This document shows, in pieces, positions 50,010 through 59,784 of a stretch of DNA of 64,000 bases. The position numbers and the translations under genes were made by a program. This stretch comes from Candidatus Viadribacter manganicus (lineage in GTDB: Bacteria > Pseudomonadota > Alphaproteobacteria > Caulobacterales > Aquidulcibacteraceae). The stretch covers positions 1,488,001-1,552,000 of the forward strand of contig NZ_CP013244.1 in the NCBI RefSeq assembly GCF_001679665.1, read 5' to 3'. The notes beneath the pieces were generated by a model. The model ran no database searches. It saw only the letters and a program-made list of their open reading frames with translations, and had not been told where the DNA came from. Position 1 is the first letter of the stretch, and every line of letters begins with the position of its first letter.

Positions 50010-53000
50010 TCAGAACCGGTAGCGGCCCGAAATAGCGAGGGTACGGCCAAGCACCCGGTAGACCTGCACGTCCGTGTTCGCTTGCGCAAAGGTTCCGTCG
50101 GCCGTCAGCGGAGGATACTCGTCGGCGACGTTGTCAATGTTAGCCGTCAGCGTGAAGTTATCCGTCACGTTCCAGCGCGCGGATAGATCAAAGTAACTCG
50201 CTTCCGGTGTTGTCCCGACATCGAACCCGAAGCCGCCGACCGGCCCGAGGAAAGATGAATCCATGCCCGGCGTGTAGGTCCAGCGCCCAAACAACGTCCA
50301 GTCGCCGACGTTGTAGGAGACCGACAACACCGACTTGTTGTCCGGGAAGGCGCTGTTGATGCCTGCCGATGTGGAACCCGCGAGTTCGAGACCTGAGAAG
50401 TCGAAGGAGTCCAACGTCGAATAGAGTTCGTTGATGGTGAGCTGCCCTGGACCAATCGGGACCGACCACTCAAGTTGCACATCGACGCCCGAGGTTGAAA
50501 GCGAAGCAAAGTTGGCGCGCGAAATGTTGACTGCAGTGACTTGGCCAGTACCATCGCGCGTGATCCGCGCGCAGCCGCCTAGGACGTTCCCGTTGGCGTA
50601 GCAATCTAGCAGCCAGAAATTCGCGCCCCGGTTCGCCACAACATCTGCGATGTCGATGTCAAACCAATCGACGGTTGCACGCAAATCGCCAACCGGAAAC
50701 CAATCTGGCTGGAACACGAAGCCCAGCGTTGTCGTTTCGGCAGTCTCTGGGGTGAGATTTGGATTCCCGAACGCAAACGCCTGAACCTGAGTGTTGTTCT
50801 GATTGAACGGATACAAGCCCGCCGGCAGATTCGCCGCGCCAGGCGCACCAGCACATGCCGCAACTGGCGCTGCCCCGTTGCAGGGATCAACGTAAGACGG
50901 GAAGCCCTGATCGCCGGCTTGGAACAACTCGAACACGTTCGGCGCCCGAGTGGCTTCATTGAACATGGCCCGGAACCGGAGCCACTCGACCGGGGCCCAC
51001 TCGCCACCGATCTTGTAGGTATCGACATTCCCAACCGTTGAGTAGTTGGAACGACGGAAGCCTGCCTCAAGTCCGAGATAGTGAGCAAACGGCGCCTCGC
51101 TGATCAGCGGAACAGCAATCTCAGCGTAGAGCTCGTACACATCGATTGAGCCTTCCTGATCCTGTAGCGCGTTGAAGCCGAAGATGTTGCCTTGCTTCTG
51201 CTCATTATCGACGTGGAACTCCAGCTGTTGATCACGATATTCAAAACCGAATACGGCGGCCACAGGTCCAGCAGGTAGTTCGAAAAGATCACCGCGCAAA
51301 TAGCCGCCGATCCGGTTTTCTTCCACAATCGTCTGCGAGAACGTCGTGGTGCTCAAGAAATTCACCATCGGCGCGGTGAGCGTGTTCGATCCGAAAATGT
51401 CCAACGGTACGCAACCTGCGCGCAAACCAGGAATGGCGCCGCCAGTATCGTCCGCCGTGTTCAGGACGCCATCAGGACCTGGCTCCGCAGACTGACAGCC
51501 AGCCAGCCCTTGAAGCAGCGCCGACCTGTTCGCGCTTCCGGTCAACCGCTGAAGGAAGTGGCTTTGCCCGTAGGACGCCATCAGGCGCCAATCCCAGTTC
51601 TCTCCCAAACTCCCATCGAGGCCAGCCATAAAGTAGAAGGCATTATTCTCACTGTAGCCGACGCGAGCACCAAGTTCGTTCGTTCGCCGGCTCATGGTGA
51701 ATGGAGCATAGGGGTTGGGGCGCGTCTGCAACGCCGTCCAAAGGTCGGGTGCATTCGCCTGGATGAGATTCCGCATATTCGGCGTCAGCGTAATCGTCAG
51801 CCCGGTGGCCGGAGTCGGCGCGAGCTGGTTAGTCGTGCGCACGTTGCTGTAGTTCATCAGCACCGATAGCGTGATGTCATCGGTGATGTCGTAGTGTCCG
51901 TTTGTGGTCAAAGCGACGCGCTCGCCGGGAAGTATCAGGTAATTGTCGGGCGCGAAGCTATAGCGAGAAGAGCCAGCGGATCGCTCTGGGATGCGGCAAT
52001 AACCCCCGCCAAACAGAGGCGTCAGCTGTCCAGCATCATTGAAAGACAGGTTGCCTGAGTTAACCGCAACACCTGCGGTTGCTGGGTTGCAGTCCGTATT
52101 TGCCGCCGCAAATTGGCCAGGCAACGATACGGACAAACCGCCTCCAACCGCGCCGAAAGCATTCCCCGGGTTGTTTGATACCGTGCCCCATGGCGGCGTA
52201 CCCGATCCGCCTGGAAGATTGGGTGATGCGAGCCAGCCATTGGCTATCGCCTCAGACACGCTATCGCAAACGAAGTAGGACGGCTCCACCGCTCCGTCAT
52301 AACAAACAGCGGCGGAAACGCGCGAATAGTCATACTCGCTTTGGAACACACCCGAGCGATTGTAGTACGATGCATAGGTGGTGAGATTGCCCCGGCCGTT
52401 GGCGAAGTTGCCACCAACTAGTCCATTGATTTCGAACTCAGCAACGTTGCCGGTTTCCATCTCGGCGCCGTAAGTGACATTCACCTCGCCGCCTTCATAA
52501 TCGTCCTTCAGGACGAAATTGATAACGCCAGCGACCGCATCCGAGCCGTAAACGGCTGACGCGCCGCCCGTCACAACTTCGATCCGCGAAATCAGGGACG
52601 CTGGGATCGTGTTCAGATCCACCACGCCCGTCGTCGATGAAGCAGGGACACGTTCGCCATTTACAAGCACCAGCGTCCGGGTGGTGTTGCCGGTGAAATT
52701 AAGTCCACGAAGATCGACGGTCGCGAAATCCTCGCCCCCCGCGTTATTCGAGGTGCGAGTGTTGCCGGGAACAACTTGCGGCAACTCATTCAACAGCGAG
52801 TCGGTCGTCATCGTTGCGGTCAGTTCAAGCTGATCAGAGCCAACCGTGGTGATCGGGCTGATCGCTTCGAAATCCTGGCGCACCAGTCGCGAGCCGGTGA
52901 CGACAATCGCCTCCTCTTCTTGCACGTCCTGCGCAAATGCCGGCGCTCCGCCCAAAGTGGCGGCAGCGGCCGCGATTACAGACGCCCCCGTCAGCAAGGA

Positions 53001-53039
53001 CTTACGGCGCGCTGACCGCTGCTCGTTTTTCTTTGTCAT
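50010..53039 (-). CDS. TonB-dependent outer membrane receptor
   Basis: A 1009-residue receptor. A long signal peptide ends GAPAFAQ; a TonB-box-like EEEAIVVTGSRL precedes the plug domain (about residues 55-180, with SAVYGSDAVAGVINFVLKDD), then a large beta-barrel that ends with the terminal strand RTLAISGRYRF. This size class, with a strongly Asn/Gly-rich barrel, is common in Caulobacterales, where it takes up sugars, peptides or other large solutes. It diverges from a PAS-AraC regulator 286 bases away. Its own terminator follows. Confidence 0.93.
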   Translation of the reverse strand: MTKKNEQRSARRKSLLTGASVIAAAAATLGGAPAFAQDVQEEEAIVVTGSRLVRQDFEAISPITTVGSDQLELTATMTTDSLLNELPQVVPGNTRTSNNAGGEDFATVDLRGLNFTGNTTRTLVLVNGERVPASSTTGVVDLNTIPASLISRIEVVTGGASAVYGSDAVAGVINFVLKDDYEGGEVNVTYGAEMETGNVAEFEINGLVGGNFANGRGNLTTYASYYNRSGVFQSEYDYSRVSAAVCYDGAVEPSYFVCDSVSEAIANGWLASPNLPGGSGTPPWGTVSNNPGNAFGAVGGGLSVSLPGQFAAANTDCNPATAGVAVNSGNLSFNDAGQLTPLFGGGYCRIPERSAGSSRYSFAPDNYLILPGERVALTTNGHYDITDDITLSVLMNYSNVRTTNQLAPTPATGLTITLTPNMRNLIQANAPDLWTALQTRPNPYAPFTMSRRTNELGARVGYSENNAFYFMAGLDGSLGENWDWRLMASYGQSHFLQRLTGSANRSALLQGLAGCQSAEPGPDGVLNTADDTGGAIPGLRAGCVPLDIFGSNTLTAPMVNFLSTTTFSQTIVEENRIGGYLRGDLFELPAGPVAAVFGFEYRDQQLEFHVDNEQKQGNIFGFNALQDQEGSIDVYELYAEIAVPLISEAPFAHYLGLEAGFRRSNYSTVGNVDTYKIGGEWAPVEWLRFRAMFNEATRAPNVFELFQAGDQGFPSYVDPCNGAAPVAACAGAPGAANLPAGLYPFNQNNTQVQAFAFGNPNLTPETAETTTLGFVFQPDWFPVGDLRATVDWFDIDIADVVANRGANFWLLDCYANGNVLGGCARITRDGTGQVTAVNISRANFASLSTSGVDVQLEWSVPIGPGQLTINELYSTLDSFDFSGLELAGSTSAGINSAFPDNKSVLSVSYNVGDWTLFGRWTYTPGMDSSFLGPVGGFGFDVGTTPEASYFDLSARWNVTDNFTLTANIDNVADEYPPLTADGTFAQANTDVQVYRVLGRTLAISGRYRF

Positions 53040-53325
53040 TATTCTATTCCCCCTGTCGAACCAGAAAATCCCCTTTGTCGCGAGGGCGCGGAGATAACTC
53101 TCCAGGGGGTTCGAATCCGTGGGCGAGTCTCGTTTAGCATGACGGGCTCCGCGCCCTCACAACGCGCATACTGCATTGGTAAACAGCGCACCGTCTTGTG
53201 CGGGATTTACACATCAGACGATGAAATCCGCACGAACGTCTCCTTCACGCACGCTCGCCTCACTTACGCGACGCTTTGTCGTTTATTCATTTTCGTCATT
53301 TTTTTTGACTTTATAATGAGTGCCG
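53040..53325. promoter_or_regulatory. Divergent promoter region, receptor versus regulator
   Basis: 286 bases between divergent genes, unusually AT-rich at its right end (about 53275-53320). It should hold the promoters of both. I see no perfect FixK box; a regulator site cannot be told by eye. Confidence 0.45.
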
Positions 53326-54129
53326 ATGCCAGAGTGCGCCTCCCCAAATGCGATTGGCGTTTCGATCGTTGAGCAGATGTTCGAATCTGCTCCTAACGTG
53401 ATATTTGCCGTAAAAGACGAAGCCCTGCGCTTCATCGCAGCCAATGACGCCATGGTGTCCTTGTGCTGCGCGTCACAACGCCAATCTCTGATTGGACGCC
53501 GGTCCGGCGATTTTTTCACCAAGGAAGCACAAGAACGATACGAAGCCTTAGACAGGCTTGTCTTGAGAACCGGCCGCCCAGTGAGGGACGTTCTTGATCT
53601 TACTGTTCGCTCTCGAGGTAGTCCGGTCTGGGTGGTCATCAGCCGATACCCAATCGACGACGCTGCGACCAATGTTAGGGGCGTGGCCTGCATCGGTCGG
53701 TTGCTTGATGTTGGGAGGCGCACCGGCTCCTACGCTCGGGTTATGACCGCCATCCAACACGCAACGGCGCATTTCGATGCGAAAATCGGTGTTGCTGACC
53801 TGGCGCGCCAGGCGGGGGTTTCCGTCATTCAACTTGAACGAGACTTCGCCGGGGTATTTGGATGCACACCACATCGCTATCTCACCAAGATCCGGCTTGA
53901 GGCCGCTCTTCTCCTACTGGAGGGTGAGCTCCCGATTGCCGAAGTGGCCCAATTGTGCGGCTACAGCGATCAAAGTTCGTTCGCCCGGCGTTTCAAAGCG
54001 ACGACAGGGTTTTCCCCCAACCAGTACAGAAACTCATTGGGCGTCCGCAGCTCCGCCGCGCCCCTCCCCCCCTCACGGCAACCCGGTCCGGACAAGTGCA
54101 CCGAAAAACGCGGCCAGCGACATGGCTGA
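53326..54129 (+). CDS. AraC family regulator with PAS domain
   Basis: A 267-residue regulator. Residues about 10-115 form a PAS domain (FESAPNVIFAVKDEALRFIA, SRGSPVWVVISRYPIDDAA); residues about 140-235 are the AraC helix-turn-helix pair (DLARQAGVSVIQLERDFAGV and AEVAQLCGYSDQSSFARRFK). PAS fused to AraC is uncommon. It likely senses a small molecule or redox state and controls the divergent TonB receptor and perhaps the hydrolase downstream. The start is ATG 53326 or GTG 53320. Confidence 0.88.
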   Translation: MPECASPNAIGVSIVEQMFESAPNVIFAVKDEALRFIAANDAMVSLCCASQRQSLIGRRSGDFFTKEAQERYEALDRLVLRTGRPVRDVLDLTVRSRGSPVWVVISRYPIDDAATNVRGVACIGRLLDVGRRTGSYARVMTAIQHATAHFDAKIGVADLARQAGVSVIQLERDFAGVFGCTPHRYLTKIRLEAALLLLEGELPIAEVAQLCGYSDQSSFARRFKATTGFSPNQYRNSLGVRSSAAPLPPSRQPGPDKCTEKRGQRHG

Positions 54130-54158
54130 TATTCAATTTTCTGCTACTTATATAATTT

Positions 54159-55286
54159 ATGCGCTTATTCCTCATCGCCCTCTCGTTACTTCTAGCCTCT
54201 GCTTGCGCCCAGACGGGGCTGCCAACAATTGGGCCGCTGCCTACCCCAGCTGATTCTGTGTACGGCTACCAAGCGGAACGCCTGTCGCCGGGCGTGCACG
54301 CGCTCAATCAAGGCGCCCAATTCCACCTTCAGCCCCGAGGTAATGTGGGCGTCATTGAACAGTCCGACGGTATCGTGCTTGTGGACAGCGGAGGGTCGCC
54401 AGCGGGGGCTGAGCAAGTGATCGCGTTCATCCGATCGATCTCTGACAAGCCCGTGACCGCAATCGTTCTTACGCACTGGCACGGAGACCACGCGTTAGGA
54501 GTGTCTCGGCTGTTGCAGGAGTGGCCTCGGGCGCGCGTGATCTCGACAGCGCCGACGCGCGAAATGTTGGCAAGTCCGGACGCTGACCGATTCATGCCCG
54601 GCGACAATGCACAGGCGAACGCCGGGTTCATGGCCGACATCCAAGACGGCGCGAACTTTCTTCAACAAGCCGCCCAGGACCAGAACCTACACGAAGCCGA
54701 CCGCGCGGGCTTTGCGCAAGCGGCGCGGGAGTACGAGCAATTCGGGCGCGAAATGGCGGTGGCGCGGCGCGTTGCGCCCACGGAGATTTTTGACGGCAGT
54801 GTAACGCTGCCAGACCGCGTGCATCCTATCGAAGTCCGGTTCTTCGGCCGGGCCAACACGTCAGGAGATGCAATCGTCTGGCTGCCACGCCAGCGCATTG
54901 TGTTCACAGGCGATGTGGTGGTTGCCCCAGTTCCCTATGGCTTCAATTCATACCCGTCAGAGTGGATCGGGGTGCTGAACCAAATCAAGGCGCTTAACTA
55001 TGCCGTGCTGGCGCCTGGCCACGGACAGACCATGCGCGATAGCGTCTATCTAGATCATTTGATCGCGATGCTCAGCGACGTGCGCACGCAAGTTGCGCCA
55101 CTCGCGGCAACCGACCTGACGGCCGAGGCCGCCAGCGCACAAGTAAACCTCGATGTCGCGCGCGACGAACTCGCCGGAGAAGATCGCTGGCTGCGCCGCT
55201 GGTTCCGGAATTACTGGAAAGACCCGATTGTCTCCAGCGCCCTACGCGAAGCGCGCGGACAACCCATCGTGCAAGGCGCGGAGTAA
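54159..55286 (+). CDS. Metallo-beta-lactamase-fold hydrolase, lipoprotein
   Basis: A 375-residue lipoprotein (lipobox LASAC, Cys 16). The metal site is VLTHWHGDHALGVSRLL, then IVFTGDVVVAP (Asp ligand) and APGHGQTMRDS (last His). It belongs to the general metallo-hydrolase superfamily; the HWHGDH pattern is not the classical antibiotic-lactamase B3 HxHxDH set, so beta-lactam activity is not implied. It starts 29 bases after the regulator stop and likely shares its transcript. Confidence 0.88.
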   Translation: MRLFLIALSLLLASACAQTGLPTIGPLPTPADSVYGYQAERLSPGVHALNQGAQFHLQPRGNVGVIEQSDGIVLVDSGGSPAGAEQVIAFIRSISDKPVTAIVLTHWHGDHALGVSRLLQEWPRARVISTAPTREMLASPDADRFMPGDNAQANAGFMADIQDGANFLQQAAQDQNLHEADRAGFAQAAREYEQFGREMAVARRVAPTEIFDGSVTLPDRVHPIEVRFFGRANTSGDAIVWLPRQRIVFTGDVVVAPVPYGFNSYPSEWIGVLNQIKALNYAVLAPGHGQTMRDSVYLDHLIAMLSDVRTQVAPLAATDLTAEAASAQVNLDVARDELAGEDRWLRRWFRNYWKDPIVSSALREARGQPIVQGAE

Positions 55287-55366
55287 ACTAACGGGCTGCG
55301 CTGGCCATTGTCGTCAACCGCGGATTTGATTGCGTAGGCCCAACTGACATCGACGCGGGCGCGGCA

Positions 55367-55963
55367 TCATTTTTTTGGGCCGCCGCCGCGAGGCGCCAAG
55401 ACCCAACTGAAGCTTACGACCCCAGCATCGCCTTCGGCGCTTTCAGCGAGCAACTCGGCAATCGCCTCGAGGTGCTCGTTCACCTTCGCAAGCGTGGCGG
55501 AGTCGGGACGGCCAATCAGTCTGGCGAATCGGAGATTTCTACTTGCGCCGGTGATACGGCAATGTGGCGCGCTTCGCGCCCTTGCGTAGTCACGGTTTGC
55601 CTGCTTGCAAATCGATCCAACAATTGCCTTTAGGTACCGGTCGTTTCGTGGATCTTTGATCGCCTCCGTCATGCGCATCCGCCGGGACGGAACATCGTAG
55701 AGCTGCTCGGGCTTCTTCGCGATCTGCCGCGCGCCCGCCTCAACCAGCAGACCTACTTCGATAAGACGCTCGATATGATAATAGAGCGATGATGGCGCGG
55801 CGCCGATAAGTTCGGCGATCTCTCGCACCGAAAGCGGTCCAAACGCCGCGACCATCGAATAGACCGTGCCTCGAACTGGCGAGACTACCGCCTTCAGCTG
55901 CGCGGGTTTGACGACTTGGTAGGCCGCCGTCGATTTGCCTCCCGTGGCCATCTTGCCCGCCAT
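55367..55963 (-). CDS. Winged helix-turn-helix (ArsR-like) regulator
   Basis: A 198-residue protein. Residues about 18-85 form a winged helix (VYSMVAAFGPLSVREIAELI, APSSLYYHIERLIEVGLLVE), like helix-turn-helix regulators of the ArsR/PadR-like HTH_20 type. The C-terminal part has a long helix (LAKVNEHLEAIAELLAESAE). Ligand unknown. It stands alone; 55964-56329 upstream is empty apart from weak AT-rich stretches. Confidence 0.83.
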   Translation of the reverse strand: MAGKMATGGKSTAAYQVVKPAQLKAVVSPVRGTVYSMVAAFGPLSVREIAELIGAAPSSLYYHIERLIEVGLLVEAGARQIAKKPEQLYDVPSRRMRMTEAIKDPRNDRYLKAIVGSICKQANRDYARARSAPHCRITGASRNLRFARLIGRPDSATLAKVNEHLEAIAELLAESAEGDAGVVSFSWVLAPRGGGPKK

Positions 55964-56329
55964 GTTGCCTCCCGCTTACAGCGTCGAACCAGTGCGACCC
56001 GTGCTCGCCGCGAGTGCGCCCCCACACCGATCGGAACGCCCCAGGTCTCGCGTTGCCCGATAACCCGAAGCGGTGCAAGCTTGTAAAATCAAAGGGAGCG
56101 ACTTGGGTCGACTAGGCAGTGGCGGCGCCAACGACGCAGCAAGCGCATCACAGATGAGCGACTTTCTGCTAATGCGATCGAGCGATAGATATTTCGACCG
56201 GCGCCTAAATTGCCCTCGACCGAAATGCGAAGATCAACGAGCTGCGCACGAGTTTGGATGCCAAACAGACATTTCAAGGCAACAAGGTCCGGCCCGAATG
56301 GGCCAGCGTAGGAGGTTGCGACGATTTCC

Positions 56330-56408
56330 GCGACCGGCCTACTCGCTCAATTCGTGCCGGCTGCGCCCTGCTCGCATGGACGGCTCCCTATCGCCAGAAC
56401 GCCATAAT
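56330..56408 (+). repeat. Intergenic repeat, copy 22
   Basis: GCGACCGGCCTACTCGCTCA then ATTCGTGCCGG at left, the best match to the left consensus; CCTATCGCCAGAACGCCATA at right, with AG instead of GA. Confidence 0.75.
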
Positions 56409-56471
56409 GAACTTCGGACAACAGCGCGCTCGAAAAATACAGCGATTGACGCCGTCCGGAGATGAAAAGAT

Positions 56472-57077
56472 ATGGCGCCCATGAGCCCGGCAGGAAATGA
56501 GCCCGCACTGTTTTTGGTTCGTCATGGAGAAACCGAATGGAACAGAGCGGGTCGTTTCCAGGGGTCCAAAGATTCGCCGCTGACACCCCGTGGTCGCGAG
56601 CAAGCGCGATCGGCGGCAAGAACGCTCGCCACGATGGTTGCCAGCGAGGCGCCACTGCGTGCTTACGTTAGTCCGCTTGGCCGAACACGAGAGACGGCCT
56701 CGCTCATTTCTCAATATGTGAAACTAGACATCCACATCGAAGAGCGCGTGGCCGAAATTTCTCTCGGGTGTTGGGACGGAATGTCGATGTACGAAATCGA
56801 CGCGGAGTTTCCGGGGGCGCTGAGCGGGAGCAAGCCTCACGATTGGTATTTTCGCTCGCCTGATGGAGAAAGCTTCGAAGACGCTTACGCGCGCACTACC
56901 GACTGGCTGCGGGAAGCATGCACTCCTGCCATCGTAATCACACATGGACTAGCCAGCAGGCTAATTCGCGGTGCTTACGAGCAACTATCAAAGCAGGACA
57001 TGCTGCTGCTACCTGTGCCACAGGACGGGTTTTACCAATTGAAGAATGGCCACTCAGAGTTCGTTCAATCCGCTTGA
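56472..57077 (+). CDS. Histidine phosphatase (phosphoglycerate-mutase-like)
   Basis: A 201-residue enzyme of the histidine phosphatase superfamily: FLVRHGETEWNRAGRFQG (phospho-His in RHGE) at residues 14-31, SPLGRTRETASL, and the second catalytic His in VITHGLASRLIRG. It may act on small phosphorylated metabolites such as sugar or cofactor phosphates. ATG at 56472 or 56481. Single gene. Confidence 0.88.
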   Translation: MAPMSPAGNEPALFLVRHGETEWNRAGRFQGSKDSPLTPRGREQARSAARTLATMVASEAPLRAYVSPLGRTRETASLISQYVKLDIHIEERVAEISLGCWDGMSMYEIDAEFPGALSGSKPHDWYFRSPDGESFEDAYARTTDWLREACTPAIVITHGLASRLIRGAYEQLSKQDMLLLPVPQDGFYQLKNGHSEFVQSA

Positions 57078-57097
57078 GATCGAACGGCAATAGTGAG

Positions 57098-57116
57098 CCA
57101 GCGCCAGCCGCTGGCA
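57098..57116. terminator. Short hairpin between convergent genes
   Basis: GCCAGCG (57098-57104) pairs with CGCTGGC (57110-57116), followed by AAAATTT. It could serve the plus-strand gene ending at 57077. Weak stem. Confidence 0.3.
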
Positions 57117-57185
57117 AAATTTCACAAGGGGCTCAACGCTCGATTCCTGCCACTGGTCATGCGCCACGCGCCCTGGGGTCTAATA

Positions 57186-58532
57186 TCAAGCCGGCCCAAT
57201 CTCATGGAGCATTCTGGCAAAGCGTGGCAAATGACGAAGCATCGCAAATTCGTATGTCGTGCGCAGCTTCACGAGCGCCGGATCGCGCGCCGCAAAAGCG
57301 CTGTCGAGCTGGGCCATCGCTTCGTCCAAGCGGCCGGCGGCGGCGGCGATTTGCGCGCGTTGGAAATGCTGGGTGTCATCAACGGGAAAATGTTCCGTGC
57401 ACCACACGAGGAAGCGCGAGTAGCCAATGCGCGCTTCTGCCGTCCGCACCGCGGCCAAGTCACGCGGGCTAGCGTCGAGCTGCTGCATCAGCACCGCCGC
57501 CGCAGCGCGCGCGCCCTCTTCGTCGCCCAGACGCGCCATTGCCGTGTGACGGCAAGATAGCATGTTAAGGTGTCGACTATCGCCTGCGCACATGCGTGCA
57601 GCCAAGTCGTTGCGTTGCAGGCGCAGGAGGAACCATCCCAATTGCGCGCGCTGGGACGGCTCAAGTTCGGCGCGGGTCAGAAGAGGGACGATTTCGGCGA
57701 ATGCCTCTTCCTCGCGGCCAGCGTTCAACAGCAGCCACGAAAGTCCTGCTCGAGCGCCAACATGACTCGGCGACGCTGCCAGCGCGCGCCGGTACATGCG
57801 CTCGGCGCCGCGCCAATCCCAACCGCCGGCCCAAGCCAACTCGGCCTCGATCACTGCGAGCTCGGCGTTCTGGCGAAAGGCGCTATGCGCGTCTCGGACA
57901 GCCGCGCGCGCCGCCTGAAGCCGCGCTTGGCTTGGTTGATCGCGCCACGCCTTCAGCGCCAGTTCAGCGCGCAGCACTTGCGCCGCTTCATAACTCGGGT
58001 TCGCTTGGAGCAAGCGGTCGAGCGCGACGATTGCCACGTCCGGCTGGTCATTAGCCAGCGCCGCGATATCCACCAGGCGCTCCCGGTCCACCGCACTGGC
58101 AGGTGTAGCAGCAAATTGAGTCGAGCCGATAAGAACACTCGCGGCCATCGCCAGAACCGCCGCCGCGAATGGCCGCGCCGCCGGCCACGTCCTCACCTTC
58201 AATGGGGCATTATTGTCAATCCACCGATAGCCCCGCCCGCGTACCGTCTCGACGAACACCGGCGTGTCAGCCCCATCGCCGAGCGCTTCGCGCAGGGCGC
58301 GCACGGCGGTGTTCAGCCTACGTCCTGTATCGATCCGGCTCGCTTCAGGCCAAAGCAGGAGCATCAGTTCCTCCCGCGTCACTACACGCCCGCCCGCTTT
58401 CACCAGCGCCACGAGAATCTGTAGCGGTTGTCCGCTCAGCGCGATCGTCGCATTCCCGCGCGTGACGCGCATGCGATCAAGATCGATCGAAAATGGCCCC
58501 GCAGGCAGCGCGGACGGCGACACTTTTGCCAT
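57186..58532 (-). CDS. CadC/ToxR-like regulator with TPR-like periplasmic domain
   Basis: A 448-residue membrane-bound regulator. Residues about 8-105 form an OmpR/PhoB-type winged helix (LSGQPLQILVALVKAGGRVV, ELMLLLWPEAS and TPVFVETVRGRGYRWI). One transmembrane helix follows (PFAAAVLAMAASVLIGST, about residues 122-140) and then TPR-like helical repeats (LDRLLQANPSYEAAQVLRAE, RALAASPSHVGARAGLSWLL). It senses something in the periplasm and acts on DNA from the membrane. The ATG at 58532 has GAGGA at good distance; 58541 is too close. It diverges from the secreted TPR protein at 58678. Confidence 0.85.
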   Translation of the reverse strand: MAKVSPSALPAGPFSIDLDRMRVTRGNATIALSGQPLQILVALVKAGGRVVTREELMLLLWPEASRIDTGRRLNTAVRALREALGDGADTPVFVETVRGRGYRWIDNNAPLKVRTWPAARPFAAAVLAMAASVLIGSTQFAATPASAVDRERLVDIAALANDQPDVAIVALDRLLQANPSYEAAQVLRAELALKAWRDQPSQARLQAARAAVRDAHSAFRQNAELAVIEAELAWAGGWDWRGAERMYRRALAASPSHVGARAGLSWLLLNAGREEEAFAEIVPLLTRAELEPSQRAQLGWFLLRLQRNDLAARMCAGDSRHLNMLSCRHTAMARLGDEEGARAAAAVLMQQLDASPRDLAAVRTAEARIGYSRFLVWCTEHFPVDDTQHFQRAQIAAAAGRLDEAMAQLDSAFAARDPALVKLRTTYEFAMLRHLPRFARMLHEIGPA

Positions 58533-58677
58533 CGGAGACATTCCTCGACAATTCAGCCCACTAGCTTCTGCCACAGGCCCGAACAAATACTGTTCTTATC
58601 TGATCCTTATCCACCTGCACTTGCCTCGACAACGAGCTCCCAGCAGGCTTCGTCGCATCGTTTTGGGGACTCCTCGA

Positions 58678-59784
58678 ATGCTGCGCACAATTCTTATGAC
58701 GCTGGCGACATTCTTGCTGGCCGCTGCTCCAGGCGCGAGCGCGCAATCGCGCCGAGCCGATGTCAACACAATCATTGCCCGCCACATCGAAGCACGCGGA
58801 GGCGAGGCGGCAATCCGCGCCCTCAACTCATTGGTCTTCGATAACGGCTCTTACAGCGAACCCGGCTACACCGGGTCCGGCGACGCCGTCATGATGCTGA
58901 TGCGCCCGTACCTGAAACTTGTCGGCCGCCCGGACCGCAACCCAGACTTCATGGAAGGCTATGACGGCGCCGCTTGGGAGTGGTACCGCGATCCAGGCAT
59001 CGTCTTGCGCACGACCGGCGACGCCTCTGAAGCTGCGCGCCACTACGCCGATGTGGAAGGCCCGTTTCTCGACTACGCCGCAAAGGGCAGCCACGTGGAA
59101 TTGATCGGCGAAGAAACCATTGGCAATCGCCGGGCGTACCAAGTGCGCCTCACCATGATGGACGGCTACGAAACGGACTTCTTCATAGACCGCCGCACCT
59201 ATATGATCATCGCATCGCGCCACACGGCGTCCATCCACGCGTTCGGAACGCGGGTCGCCTCCGAAACGCGTTTCAGCGATTTCCGCCCTGTCGCGGGCGT
59301 GCTCTTCCCGTTCCGCAGTTCCGAGGTTGAAATCGCGACTGGCCGCGAACTTAACGCCATGCAATGGGGCTCAATCGAGGCCAATCAAGACCTACCGGTC
59401 CAGTGGTTCTCGCCGCCTCGGTTTGAGCGCACGCCGCTGCAGGCATTCATGGAGCAGATGTTCAATCAGCGCGTAGATGCGCCGGCGGTCTTGTGGACCT
59501 ATCACAACTTCCGTCGCACCCATCCGGACATTGACACGCGCGAGGCCGCAGAAATCATCGGCTTTCAGATTCTGAAAATGGGGCAGCTCGACCAAGCTAT
59601 CGCGCTGCTGGAGCGCAACGCTGCCGACAACCCGGATGCTGCGGACTCCGCCTTTGGCCTTGGGCGGGCCTATGCCACCGTCGGCCGCACGGCCGAGGCG
59701 CGACGCGAGTTCAATCGCGCTCTTCAAATCGAGCCCGGTCACGCCCGCGCCACCCGCGCGCTTGCCGCTCTCCCTCCCAACTAG
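58678..59784 (+). CDS. Secreted LolA-like protein with C-terminal TPR
   Basis: A 368-residue exported protein (signal peptide ends GASAQ). Residues about 25-260 look like a lipoprotein-sorting (LolA/outer-membrane-lipoprotein-sorting) type fold (TIIARHIEARGGEAAIRALN, YETDFFIDRRTYMIIASRHT). The last 90 residues are two TPR units (DQAIALLERNAADNPDAADS, TAEARREFNRALQIEPGHAR). It lies 145 bases from the divergent CadC-like regulator, which probably controls it. Confidence 0.78.
   Translation: MLRTILMTLATFLLAAAPGASAQSRRADVNTIIARHIEARGGEAAIRALNSLVFDNGSYSEPGYTGSGDAVMMLMRPYLKLVGRPDRNPDFMEGYDGAAWEWYRDPGIVLRTTGDASEAARHYADVEGPFLDYAAKGSHVELIGEETIGNRRAYQVRLTMMDGYETDFFIDRRTYMIIASRHTASIHAFGTRVASETRFSDFRPVAGVLFPFRSSEVEIATGRELNAMQWGSIEANQDLPVQWFSPPRFERTPLQAFMEQMFNQRVDAPAVLWTYHNFRRTHPDIDTREAAEIIGFQILKMGQLDQAIALLERNAADNPDAADSAFGLGRAYATVGRTAEARREFNRALQIEPGHARATRALAALPPN

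Noticed and set aside
54159..55286. Antibiotic-resistance metallo-beta-lactamase
   Set aside because: The HWHGDH motif and lipoprotein nature fit the general hydrolase superfamily; nothing specific for beta-lactams is visible.
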